Shown here: piece after piece, positions 17,768 through 25,858 of the stretch
How positions within the stretch are numbered: position 1 is the first letter of the stretch
Layout of the letters: each line of letters begins with the position of its first letter
Origin: Castellaniella sp.
GTDB taxonomy: Bacteria; Pseudomonadota; Gammaproteobacteria; Burkholderiales; Burkholderiaceae_B
DNA length: 49,674 nt
Assembly: GCA_019104865.1 (NCBI GenBank)
Contig: JAHRWZ010000034.1
Location: forward strand, 1 to 49,674
Direction: 5' to 3'
Notes under the pieces: generated by a model
What the model was told of the DNA's origin: nothing
Databases searched by the model: none
Seen by the model: only the letters and a program-made list of their open reading frames with translations
Made by a program: the position numbers and the translations under genes

Positions 17768-18835
17768 GTGACCCAGTTGAAAAATGATACGTTCCTGCGG
17801 GCGCTTTTGCGCCAGCCCGTCCCCTACACGCCGATCTGGATGATGCGTCAGGCGGGCCGCTATCTGCCGGAATACAACCAGACCCGCGCACAGGCGGGGT
17901 CGTTCCTGGGGCTGGCGCAAAATCCGGAATACGCCTGCGAAGTCACCCTGCAGCCCCTGCGGCGTTTCGCCCTGGACGCGGCCATCCTGTTTTCCGACAT
18001 TCTGACTGTGCCGGACGCTATGGGTCTGGGCCTGCGGTTCGTCACGGGCGAGGGTCCACAATTCGAGCGTCCCTTGCGGGATGAATCATCCATCGCGGCC
18101 TTGCAGGTACCGGATCTGGACACGCTGCGCTATGTGTTCGACGCCGTATCCCTGATCCGCAAGGAACTGGATGGCGCGGTTCCACTGATTGGCTTTTCGG
18201 GTAGCCCCTGGACTCTGGCCTGCTACATGGTCGAAGGCGCGGGCAGCAGCGATTACCGGCGGATCAAGACCCTGCTGTATCAGCGCCCCGATTTGCTGCA
18301 TCGCATCCTGGATGTCAATGCGCGGGCCGTTCAGGCCTACCTGAATGCCCAGATCCAGGCAGGCGCCCAGGCCGTGATGGTGTTCGACAGCTGGGGTGGG
18401 GTGCTGGCGGACGGCCTGTTCCAGCAGTTTTCGCTGCACTATACGCAACGTGTGATCGACGGGCTGCTGCGTGAACACGACGGGCGCCGCGTCCCGGTCA
18501 TCGTTTTCACCAAGGGCGGCGGCCAGTGGGTCGAGGATATCGCGGCTATCGGCTGCGATGCGGTGGGGCTCGACTGGACCGCGCGTCTGGGGGCCGCCCG
18601 CAGCCGGGTCGGCGACCGGGTTGCCCTGCAGGGCAACCTGGACCCCATGGCGCTGTTCGGGGGGGATGCGGCGATCCGTGCCGAGGCTCGTCGCGTGCTG
18701 GCCGATTTTGGTCCTGTGGGTGCAGGTGGGCACGTGTTCAACCTGGGTCATGGTATTTCCCAATTCACATCGCCGGAAGCCGTCGTTTCCCTGGTCGACG
18801 AAGTCCACACTGCCAGCAGGGCGTATCATGCCTGA
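17768..18835 (+). CDS. hemE: Uroporphyrinogen decarboxylase
   Basis: 355-residue cytoplasmic enzyme that converts uroporphyrinogen III to coproporphyrinogen III in haem synthesis. Signature motifs: [15 protein letters not shown] near the N-terminus, [46 protein letters not shown] and VFNLGHGI. Length matches E. coli HemE (354). The GTG at 17768 ([13 protein letters not shown]) follows CACAGGAAAACC and is preferred over the in-frame ATG at 17627, which would overlap the previous gene. The hemE-priA order is common in Burkholderiales. Confidence 0.96.
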   Translation: MTQLKNDTFLRALLRQPVPYTPIWMMRQAGRYLPEYNQTRAQAGSFLGLAQNPEYACEVTLQPLRRFALDAAILFSDILTVPDAMGLGLRFVTGEGPQFERPLRDESSIAALQVPDLDTLRYVFDAVSLIRKELDGAVPLIGFSGSPWTLACYMVEGAGSSDYRRIKTLLYQRPDLLHRILDVNARAVQAYLNAQIQAGAQAVMVFDSWGGVLADGLFQQFSLHYTQRVIDGLLREHDGRRVPVIVFTKGGGQWVEDIAAIGCDAVGLDWTARLGAARSRVGDRVALQGNLDPMALFGGDAAIRAEARRVLADFGPVGAGGHVFNLGHGISQFTSPEAVVSLVDEVHTASRAYHA

Positions 18836-19045
18836 AGCGGCGCCCTGCTTGCTCGTGCATCCGGGGCGTTTGAATTTTGTGCTTATGCACAATTTCAGCT
18901 GGCTCAGGGTAAACGCCAACATTTCCAGAATGGATATTGATTAATCATTTAATCAGTTGTTTTTAAAGAAGAAATTCATAATTTCCACCCAATTCCTGGT
19001 AGATGGTCTGACCGGTTGTCGCGACCTCTTGCATTTGTTCCGCCT
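18836..19045. other. hemE-priA intergenic region, small inverted repeat
   Basis: This is an AT-rich spacer of about 250 bases. It holds an inverted repeat TTGTGC (18877-18882) / GCACAA (18887-18892) with loop TTAT, flanked by AATT on both sides. It is too weak for a confident terminator and could be an operator. A run rich in TTAATCA follows at 18940-18956. No gene is seen. Confidence 0.35.
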
Positions 19046-19066
19046 TTCTCCACAAAGTTATCCACA
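19046..19066 (+). promoter_or_regulatory. DnaA-box pair upstream of priA
   Basis: TTATCCACA (19058-19066) is an exact strong DnaA box; TTCTCCACA (19046-19054) is one base off and lies in the same orientation 12 bases upstream. The pair ends 20 bases before the priA ATG, so DnaA binding could repress priA. Only two boxes are present, so this is not an origin. Confidence 0.5.
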
Positions 19067-19086
19067 GGCAGGAAAAATCTGTCCTT

Positions 19087-21177
19087 ATGTCTGACCCCGT
19101 CTATCTGGCCGTAGCCCTGGATGTGCCATTGCCGGGGCTGTTCGATTACAGCCACGTCGCGCCAGTGGAACCCGGGGTGCGCGTGCGGGTGACGTTCGGC
19201 CGCCGGGTCATGGTGGGGATGGTCTGGGCCGTGCGGGAGCAACCGGGGGTACCGGCGGACCGGGTCCGGCCAATCGAATCCGTGCTGGATGATCTGCCGC
19301 CGATGCCTGCGGACTGGCTGCGACTGGCGGAATTCGCGGCGCGGTATTATCACCACCCATTGGGCGAGGTCCTATTGCCGGCGCTGCCTCCGCCGTTGCG
19401 CAAACCGGCCGCGTATACCGGGGCGCGGTCTGCGGGCGGCCCGGTGAGTCGGGCGGACCGGCGGCCGCGTGCCGCGAAGTCGAAACCCGCTGGGGTGTCG
19501 CCTGTCGAGCCGCCGCCGTTGACGCCCGCTCAGGGCGCGGCCATGGACAGTCTGCAGGCCCTGATGGGCGACGGGCGTGGTATCGCCTTGCTGCACGGCG
19601 TCACTGGCAGCGGCAAGACCGAGCTCTATTTACGCCTGGCGCGGCAGGTGCTGGCCCAGGGCCGGCAGGTGTTGCTGCTGGTGCCCGAAATCAATCTGAC
19701 ACCGCAACTGGAACAGGTCGTCGCGGGCCGACTGTGTGCGATCGGTGCGGGTCACGAAGAATCCACTGATGGGGCAGCCGGCGGCGCAATGGCGATCCTG
19801 CACAGCCGCCTGTCCGAAGGTGAACGGCTGCGCGCCTGGCTGCGCGTCGCGCGCGGCCAGGCCGATATCCTGCTGGGCACCCGACTGGCCCTGATGACCC
19901 CCATGCCGCGCCTGGGGCTGATCATCGTGGATGAGGAACATGACGCCTCGTACAAGCAGCAGGACGGACTGCGCTATTCGGCGCGCGATCTGGCCGTCTG
20001 GCGTGGTCATGATCTGGGTATTCCTGTGGTGCTGGGGTCGGCGACGCCGTCCCTGGAATCCTGGCGGCGAGCGCAGCGCGGGGACTATCGCCTGGTGTCG
20101 CTGCCGGAACGCGTCCAGGCTCAGGCATTGCCCGACATCCATCTGGTGGACACGCGCCGGGCGCAACTCGAGCAAGGCTTTACCCCGCAGTTGCTGCAGG
20201 CGCTGGAATCGCGCCTGCGACTGGGCGAACAGAGTCTGGTCTTCATCAATCGACGGGGCTATGCGCCGGTGTTGCGCTGCGCCTCGTGCGGCTGGGTCAG
20301 CCAGTGCGGCCAATGCACGGCGCATACCGTGCTGCATCGGGAAGCCGGGCGTCGCGCGGTGCTGCAATGTCATCACTGCGGCGATGCAAGGCCCGTGCCG
20401 CGCGCCTGCCCTGATTGCGGGGACCAGGATCTGCAGCCGATGGGGCGGGGCACTCAGCGGGTCGAGGAATTCCTGGCTGAGCGCTTTCCGCAGGCGCGCA
20501 TCGTACGCATCGATGCCGATGCCACGCGGCGCAAGGGCAGTGCGCAGGCGCTGTTTGCCCAGGTGCATGCCGGGGATGCCGATATCCTCGTCGGCACGCA
20601 GATGGTCTCCAAGGGGCATGATTTCGCCAACCTGGGTCTGGTGGGGGTGCTCAATGCCGATGCCACGCTTTTCGCCCAGGATTTCCGCGCGCCGGAACGT
20701 TTGTTTGCGCAACTGATGCAGGTGGCGGGCCGGGCGGGCCGACGCACCGCAGGGGCTCAGGTCCTGGTGCAGACCGATTATCCCGACCAGGCCGTCTATC
20801 AGGCGCTCTGTCGGCATGATTACCGGTCCTTTGCCGAAACCGCCCTGGCCGAGCGCGAGGATCTCGGGCTGCCGCCTTTTTCCAGCCAGGCCCTGCTGAC
20901 CGCCCAGGCCGGCAGGCTCGCTGAGGCGCTGGGCTTCCTGGAAGCGGTGCGGGCCCTTGCCGGGACGCTTCCGGAAGCCCGTGGCGTGCGGGTCTACGAT
21001 GCCGTGCCTCTGCGCGTCGTGCGTGTGGCGCGGGTGGAACGCGCCCAGTTGCTGATCGAATCGGTGCGGCGCAGTGCCTTGCACCGCTTGCTTCGGGTGC
21101 TGCTGCCGCAGGTCGATGGGTTGGCGACCGGTCGTTCCCTGCGCTGGGGGATCGAGGTCGATCCCCAGGAGATCTGA
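19087..21177 (+). CDS. priA: Primosomal protein N' (replication-restart helicase PriA)
   Basis: 696-residue 3'-5' superfamily-2 helicase that reloads the replisome at stalled forks. The N-terminal DNA-binding domain begins YLAVALDVPLPGLFDYSHV. Helicase motifs are GVTGSGKTELYLRL (Walker A), DEEHDASYKQQDG (DEEH box) and GSATPSLESW. The zinc module has eight Cys in CASCGWVSQCGQC and CHHCGDARPVPRACPDCG. Motifs V-VI are in GTQMVSKGHDFANLGLVGVL and QLMQVAGRAGR. Length is close to E. coli (732). The linker after residue 110 is Pro/Arg-rich. The stop lies 2 bases before the GTG of rep. Confidence 0.96.
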   Translation: MSDPVYLAVALDVPLPGLFDYSHVAPVEPGVRVRVTFGRRVMVGMVWAVREQPGVPADRVRPIESVLDDLPPMPADWLRLAEFAARYYHHPLGEVLLPALPPPLRKPAAYTGARSAGGPVSRADRRPRAAKSKPAGVSPVEPPPLTPAQGAAMDSLQALMGDGRGIALLHGVTGSGKTELYLRLARQVLAQGRQVLLLVPEINLTPQLEQVVAGRLCAIGAGHEESTDGAAGGAMAILHSRLSEGERLRAWLRVARGQADILLGTRLALMTPMPRLGLIIVDEEHDASYKQQDGLRYSARDLAVWRGHDLGIPVVLGSATPSLESWRRAQRGDYRLVSLPERVQAQALPDIHLVDTRRAQLEQGFTPQLLQALESRLRLGEQSLVFINRRGYAPVLRCASCGWVSQCGQCTAHTVLHREAGRRAVLQCHHCGDARPVPRACPDCGDQDLQPMGRGTQRVEEFLAERFPQARIVRIDADATRRKGSAQALFAQVHAGDADILVGTQMVSKGHDFANLGLVGVLNADATLFAQDFRAPERLFAQLMQVAGRAGRRTAGAQVLVQTDYPDQAVYQALCRHDYRSFAETALAEREDLGLPPFSSQALLTAQAGRLAEALGFLEAVRALAGTLPEARGVRVYDAVPLRVVRVARVERAQLLIESVRRSALHRLLRVLLPQVDGLATGRSLRWGIEVDPQEI

Positions 21178-21179
21178 CT

Positions 21180-23408
21180 GTGAACGATACTCAGGCTCCG
21201 GGTTCGACGCTGGCCGCCGGTCTCAACGCCCGCCAACGCGAGGCGGTCCTGTACCTGAACGGCCCCTGTCTGGTGCTGGCGGGGGCGGGCAGCGGCAAGA
21301 CGCGCGTCATCACCCAGAAAATGGCGTATCTGTTGCGGGAATGCGGTTACCAGGCGCGCCACGTGGTCGCACTGACGTTCACCAACAAGGCCGCCCGTGA
21401 AATGAACGAGCGGGTGCGCACGCTGGTGGATTCCCGTTTGTTGCGCGGTCTGACGGTGGGGACCTTTCATTCGCTGGGCTTGCGCTTCCTGCGCGAGGAA
21501 TATGCCGCGGTCGGCCTCAAGCGCGGGTTTTCGATTCTGGATGCGACCGATGCCCAGGGTATCATCCAGGAGATCCTGGTGACGACGGATCGCGCCCGGC
21601 TGCGCGCCGTCCAACAGACGATCTCCCTGTGGAAAAATGCCCTGCTGGACCCGGACGGTGCCGCGCGGGTGGCTGCAGGCCCCGACGAGGCCGAGGCAGT
21701 CCGGGTCTACCGCAGTTACGAAGCGACGCTACGGGCCTATCAGTCCGTGGATTTCGACGACCTGATCCGGCTGCCGGCGCAGCTTCTGGCCGGGGACGAT
21801 TCGGTGCGTGCCCGCTGGCAGGCGCGTGTGCAGTATCTGCTGGTGGATGAATATCAAGACACCAACACGTGTCAGTATCAGCTGGTACGCATGCTGTGCG
21901 GCGATCGGGCCCAATTCACGGCGGTGGGCGACGATGATCAGGCCATCTATGCCTGGCGCGGAGCGACCGTCGAGAACCTGGCGCAGCTCGAGCGCGACTA
22001 TCCGCAGCTGCGCGTCATCAAGCTGGAACAAAATTACCGCTCGGTGCAGCGCATCCTGCAGGCGGCCAATCAGGTCATCAGCCATAACCCCAAAACCTTC
22101 GACAAGACCTTGTGGTCGGACCTGGGGGTCGGGGAACCGATTGGCGTCACCCCTATGGATTCGGATCTGAGCGAGGCCGAATCCATTGCCATGCGTCTGT
22201 CCGCCGCCCGGTTCGAGCGCCAAGCGCAGTGGAAGGATTTTGCCGTGCTGTATCGCGGCAATCACCAGGCCCGGATCCTGGAGCAGGCGCTGCGCACCTT
22301 GCGTATCCCCTATACGGTGTCGTGCGGGCAAAGCTTTTTCGACAAAGCCGAAATCCGCGATGTACTGGCCTGGTTGCGCCTGATCGCCAACGAGGACGAG
22401 GACCCGGCCTTCATCCGGGCGGCGACCACCCCCCGTCGGGGTATTGGCCAGGGAACCTTGCAGGCCTTGGGAGCCGAAGCCGCGCGCCAGGGGGTCTCGC
22501 TATTCGCCGCCGCCGCCGAAGTGACCGAGGCGGTTCTTCCGGCCGCCCGTCAGCGCGAAGCCCTGCGCGACTTCGTGCGTCTGATCCAGCATTTTCAGGC
22601 GCGTGCGGCGCGGCGCAATGGGGCAGCGGTCTTGCCCTTGCCGACAGCGAGCGTCCAGGGCGATCTGCTGGCGTTCGACCCGGACCCGCCGGCCGCGTCA
22701 GGTCCCGAGCCGCATATCCCGGATGCGCGTCAGTCCGTATCCGCCGCCCTTGGCAGCCTGTCGTCGGGGGCGACCCCGGGCATCGATGGCCTGCGTGAAG
22801 ATCATGCGGGACGGGTGCTCGACGACCTGCTGTCGGCCATGGGCTACGAGCGCCATTTGTATGACCTGCTCGATGAGCGTCAGGCCCAGGCGCGTTGGAG
22901 CAACGTCCTGGAATTGATGGGGTGGCTGAAACGTAAGGCCGACGAGGACGATCTGACCGTGCTGGAACTCGTCCAGCACGTCGCCCTGGTGACGATGCTC
23001 GAACGCTCGGACGACGAGGAACCCGATGCCGTGAAGCTGTCCACCCTGCATGCATCCAAGGGCCTGGAGTTTCCCCATGTCTACCTGATCGGGGTGGAGG
23101 AGGGCTTGCTGCCTCACCGGGGCGGTGATGAGGAAGGTGACGTCAGCGATGCCGCCGTGGCGGCACGCGTGCGCCGGATTCAGGAAGAACGCCGGCTGAT
23201 GTATGTCGGCATCACCCGCGCGCAGCGAACCTTGCAGATCAGCTGGTGCCGAAAACGCAGGCGGGGTCGCGAGGACACCGTGTGCGAACCCTCGCGGTTC
23301 ATTGCTGAAATGGGCCTGTTGACGCAGGCGCCCGGTGCGCAAGCCGGGCCGGCGGATGTCGACCCGGATCGCACGCTCAGCCGCCTGAAAAGCCTGCTGG
23401 GGCGGTAA
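21180..23408 (+). CDS. rep: ATP-dependent DNA helicase Rep (UvrD/Rep family)
   Basis: 742-residue superfamily-1 3'-5' helicase that clears proteins ahead of the fork. Motifs in order: AGAGSGKTRVIT, ALTFTNKAAREM, VGTFHSLGLRFLR, LLVDEYQDTNTCQY, VGDDDQAIYAWRGA, KLEQNYRS, STLHASKGLEFPHV and RLMYVGITRAQ. It fits Rep rather than UvrD, but carries a low-complexity insert of about 60 residues (DNA about 22620-22800, with DLLAFDPDPPAASGPEP) inside domain 2B. E. coli Rep is 673. The GTG start at 21180 is 2 bases after the priA stop, so the two are co-transcribed. A terminator follows. Confidence 0.93.
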   Translation: MNDTQAPGSTLAAGLNARQREAVLYLNGPCLVLAGAGSGKTRVITQKMAYLLRECGYQARHVVALTFTNKAAREMNERVRTLVDSRLLRGLTVGTFHSLGLRFLREEYAAVGLKRGFSILDATDAQGIIQEILVTTDRARLRAVQQTISLWKNALLDPDGAARVAAGPDEAEAVRVYRSYEATLRAYQSVDFDDLIRLPAQLLAGDDSVRARWQARVQYLLVDEYQDTNTCQYQLVRMLCGDRAQFTAVGDDDQAIYAWRGATVENLAQLERDYPQLRVIKLEQNYRSVQRILQAANQVISHNPKTFDKTLWSDLGVGEPIGVTPMDSDLSEAESIAMRLSAARFERQAQWKDFAVLYRGNHQARILEQALRTLRIPYTVSCGQSFFDKAEIRDVLAWLRLIANEDEDPAFIRAATTPRRGIGQGTLQALGAEAARQGVSLFAAAAEVTEAVLPAARQREALRDFVRLIQHFQARAARRNGAAVLPLPTASVQGDLLAFDPDPPAASGPEPHIPDARQSVSAALGSLSSGATPGIDGLREDHAGRVLDDLLSAMGYERHLYDLLDERQAQARWSNVLELMGWLKRKADEDDLTVLELVQHVALVTMLERSDDEEPDAVKLSTLHASKGLEFPHVYLIGVEEGLLPHRGGDEEGDVSDAAVAARVRRIQEERRLMYVGITRAQRTLQISWCRKRRRGREDTVCEPSRFIAEMGLLTQAPGAQAGPADVDPDRTLSRLKSLLGR

Positions 23409-23424
23409 GCCCTCCGTAGCGATA

Positions 23425-23459
23425 AAAAAGCCATGCCGCGATGAGTGGCATGGCTTTTT
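23425..23459. terminator. Bidirectional rho-independent terminator after rep
   Basis: AAAAAGCCATGCC (23425-23437) pairs perfectly with GGCATGGCTTTTT (23447-23459) around a 9-base loop. It serves rep on the plus strand. The A-run makes it work in the other direction too, for the small gene at 23551-23778. Confidence 0.9.
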
Positions 23460-23550
23460 GCTGGGATCGACGCGGCTTCCGTCCGTGTGCTTTTGCGACG
23501 GCGTGACGGGCGCGCGCCCCGGCGGCCTTCAGCCGCCGACGATCGATGTC

Positions 23551-23778
23551 TTACCAGTGGGTGCGGTTGTACAGCATGTTGCGGGCGCGGGCCTCGGCCT
23601 GGGCATTGATCATGTTGGCGACACCGCGGCCGACAGCCTTGGCGCCTCGGCGCAGGGCACGGCCCGCTGCGCGCAGGCCCTTGGTCAGGCCCAGCGGTTG
23701 CGATTCGTTCAGAATCGTATAGGCATACGCGCGTTCCAGCGCATCGGACATCAGGTTCGGGGTGTAGACGTGGTTCAT
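23551..23778 (-). CDS. Small basic protein of unknown function
   Basis: 75 residues with a strongly basic middle (GLRAAGRALRRGAKAVGRG) and an amphipathic C-terminal helix region; no signal peptide or membrane segment. I do not recognise the family. CAGGAG lies 6 bases before the ATG at 23778. Upstream there is a -10 (TATACT, 23825-23820) and two palindromes of the form GGGTAAACCC. The combination suggests a tightly regulated small protein. The GGCGGC/GCCGCC hairpin at 23520-23538 and the shared terminator at 23425-23459 lie beyond its stop. Confidence 0.6.
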   Translation of the reverse strand: MNHVYTPNLMSDALERAYAYTILNESQPLGLTKGLRAAGRALRRGAKAVGRGVANMINAQAEARARNMLYNRTHW

Positions 23779-23819
23779 GACTGACTCCTGCTTCAGAAGT
23801 TTCAGATTAGGACAACGTC

Positions 23820-23862
23820 AGTATAGGGTAAACCCTAAGATAAAGATAGGGGTAAACCCTAA
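23820..23862 (-). promoter_or_regulatory. Promoter with two GGGTAAACCC operator-like palindromes
   Basis: TAGGGTAAACCCTA (23824-23837) is a perfect inverted repeat with a 2-base AA centre. The second copy (23850-23859, GGGTAAACCC) has its centre 24 bases away, on the same face of the helix if about two turns apart. On the minus strand the proximal palindrome runs into TATACT (23825-23820), the likely -10 of the small gene at 23551-23778. The regulator is not known. From 23863 to the stop of the next gene (23976) I see nothing else. Confidence 0.55.
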
Positions 23863-23975
23863 TGCCTTCTTCAGGCCAAATGAAACCTGAAAAGGTGTGG
23901 TTAAAAAGATGAAAACGATACCCAGGTTCGAGATCCTGCCGGCCGATGACATCCGTCGCACGTCGAGTGGCTGGC

Positions 23976-24710
23976 TCAGCCACCCTTGCGCGCAAAGAAC
24001 TGCTGGAATGCCCGCTGGGCCTCGGGTGACCTTAACCGGTCCAAGAACACCGCTGCCTCGGCATCCAGTACTTGGTGGACGGTATCCCGGTCCGGCGCCC
24101 GCAGCAGCCGCTTGCTGGCGCGGATCGCCTGCGTTGGCTGGGTGGCGAGAGCCTGGGCGCTGGCGCGTGCGGCTGCCAGCGGGTCGTCCTGGATGTCGCT
24201 GATCAGCTGACCCGCCAGCGCCTCATCGGCGTCGAAAGGCTGTGCCTGCAGTAGCCATCGGGCGGCCCGACGCGACCCGGCCAGGCGGGGCAGCAGATAG
24301 CTGGAGGCCCCTTCGGGGCACAGACCCAGCGAGACGAAGGGCAGACGGAAGACGGCGCTGCGGTCGGCGTAGACAAAATCGCAATGCGCCAGCAGGGTGA
24401 CGCCCACGCCCACGGCCTGACCCTGGACGGCGGCGATGACAGGCACGTCCACCGCTGCCAGCGTGTGCAGGAAGGCGATCGAGCCGACGTCGCGGCTGTC
24501 TTGCGGTATCTGGAACTCGGACAGGTCATTACCGGCCGTGAAGTGGCCGCCCGCCCCGTGCAGGATGACGGCGGCACACCCGGAGTCCGTGTTCGCGGCT
24601 TCCAGCGCGTGAGCGATGTCGCGGTACATGATGTCGGTCAGTGCATTGCGGCGTTCCGGGCGATCGATCAGGATCTCCAGGATTGGCCCATGGCGTTCGA
24701 GGCGGATCAT
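23976..24710 (-). CDS. Enoyl-CoA hydratase/isomerase family protein
   Basis: 244-residue crotonase-fold enzyme. The oxyanion segments are HFTAGNDLSEF near residue 65 and QGQAVGVGVTLLAHCDFVYAD near residue 110. Residues LPFVSLGLCPEGASSYLLPRL cover the active-site acid position; one Glu (CPEG) is kept, as in many isomerase/hydratase members, so the exact reaction is uncertain. The ATG at 24710 overlaps the stop of the upstream flavoprotein gene (ATGA), so the two are coupled and probably act on the same acyl-CoA. Confidence 0.88.
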   Translation of the reverse strand: MIRLERHGPILEILIDRPERRNALTDIMYRDIAHALEAANTDSGCAAVILHGAGGHFTAGNDLSEFQIPQDSRDVGSIAFLHTLAAVDVPVIAAVQGQAVGVGVTLLAHCDFVYADRSAVFRLPFVSLGLCPEGASSYLLPRLAGSRRAARWLLQAQPFDADEALAGQLISDIQDDPLAAARASAQALATQPTQAIRASKRLLRAPDRDTVHQVLDAEAAVFLDRLRSPEAQRAFQQFFARKGG

Positions 24711-25684
24711 GCGCAGGTCTCCGTGACGAAGCCGTCCCGCAGGGACTGGACTGCTTGTTGATATTCGTCGCGCAGGCGCGCCACGATGTCGGCCGTGGGC
24801 AGGATGGCGTCGATGTTGCCGACCCCCTGGCCCGCGCCCCAGATATCGCGCCAGGCTTTCTTGCTGTCGCTGCCGAAATGCGTGTCCTGGGCGGCCGGCA
24901 GATGGTCTGGATCCAGACCGATGGCGCGCACGCAGGGTTTCAGGTAGTTGCCGGGGATACCGGTGAAGTACGGCGTGTAGACGATGTCGGCGGCGGCGGT
25001 GTCGACAATCATCTGTTTGTATTCGGGTTGCGCATGGGCTTCGGTGCTGGCGATGAAGCGGGTACCGATATAGGCGAAGTCGGCACCCATGGCGCGTGCG
25101 GCCAGGACGTCCTGCCCGCGGCTGATGGCACCGGACAGGCAGATGGGGCCATCGAAAATGCGCCGGACTTCGCCCAGCAGGGCAAAGGGCGACAGCGTGC
25201 CCGCATGGCCTCCGGCGCCCGCGCACACCAGAATCAGACCATCCACACCCGCGTCGATCGCCTTTTGCGCATGCCGCAATGTGGTGACGTCGTGGAAGAC
25301 CTTGCCGCCCCAGCCGTGGACGGCATCGACGACCTGATTGGGCGCGCGCAGGCTGGTGATGATCAGCGGCACGCGATGGCGGGCGCAGACTTCCAGATCC
25401 TGCTGCAGGCGGTCGTTGGACTGGTGGATGATGTGGTTGATGGCGTACGGCGGAATCAGCCGGTCGGGTTCCGCAGTGCGCAAGGCGGCAAGCGCGGTTT
25501 CGATCCGGGTCAGCCATTCGTCCAGCTTTTCCTGGGGCCGCGCATTGAGCGCCGGCATCGAGCCGATGATGCCGCTGGCACACTGGGCGATCACCAGTTC
25601 CGGATTGGACACGATGAACATGGGGGCGGCCATGACGGGCAGCGTCATGGTCTGGTAGAGCGTGGTGACGATAGGATCAGGCAT
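24707..25684 (-). CDS. Nitronate monooxygenase / 2-nitropropane dioxygenase-like flavoprotein
   Basis: 325-residue FMN-dependent TIM-barrel protein. Family marks: LPVMAAPMFIVSNPELVIAQ at the N-terminus, KVFHDVTTLRHAQKAIDAGVDG, the FMN-phosphate segment CAGAGGHAGTLSPFALL, and LSGAISRGQDVLAARAMGADFAYIGTRF. The same family contains the enoyl-ACP reductase FabK, so in this acyl-CoA setting a role as an enoyl reductase or oxidase is as likely as nitronate oxidation. GGGAGA precedes the ATG at 25684. The promoter carries the fad palindrome. Coupled to the hydratase gene by ATGA. Confidence 0.85.
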   Translation of the reverse strand: MPDPIVTTLYQTMTLPVMAAPMFIVSNPELVIAQCASGIIGSMPALNARPQEKLDEWLTRIETALAALRTAEPDRLIPPYAINHIIHQSNDRLQQDLEVCARHRVPLIITSLRAPNQVVDAVHGWGGKVFHDVTTLRHAQKAIDAGVDGLILVCAGAGGHAGTLSPFALLGEVRRIFDGPICLSGAISRGQDVLAARAMGADFAYIGTRFIASTEAHAQPEYKQMIVDTAAADIVYTPYFTGIPGNYLKPCVRAIGLDPDHLPAAQDTHFGSDSKKAWRDIWGAGQGVGNIDAILPTADIVARLRDEYQQAVQSLRDGFVTETCA

Positions 25685-25714
25685 GAGGGTTGTCTCCCGC
25701 GGATGAATTCTCTC

Positions 25715-25743
25715 ATTCTAAATCAAACGATCGTTTGAATCAG
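25715..25743 (-). promoter_or_regulatory. Promoter with second PsrA/FadP-type palindrome
   Basis: The perfect palindrome TCAAACGATCGTTTGA (25723-25738) is the same 16-bp core as at 4990-5005. On the minus strand it fills the spacer between CTGATT (25743-25738) and a good -10 TAGAAT (25720-25715), so a bound repressor would exclude RNA polymerase from this flavoprotein/hydratase operon. Confidence 0.7.
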
Positions 25744-25808
25744 AAAAACCGATCGCCGCTGCGGATCGGCGGAGACGGGGTGGCCCGGTCTGTTCCGCCG
25801 GGATATGA

Positions 25809-25843
25809 AAACCCCCCGGACCCGATTGGGTGCGAGGGGTTCC
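25809..25843 (-). terminator. Likely terminator of the cytochrome c gene
   Basis: Read on the minus strand, AACCCC-TCG-CACCC and GGGTCC-GGGGGGTT form an imperfect hairpin around AATC, followed by TTTT. It lies about 16 bases after the stop at 25859. Confidence 0.55.
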
Positions 25844-25858
25844 GGGGCCGCGAGAGTA

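Noticed and set aside
19046..19066. Replication origin
   Set aside because: Only two DnaA-like boxes, no AT-rich unwinding array, and no dnaA or parAB gene nearby.
23807..23995. 62-residue minus-strand ORF across the palindromes
   Set aside because: It runs through the operator repeats and -10 region, has no ribosome site and no protein-like features.
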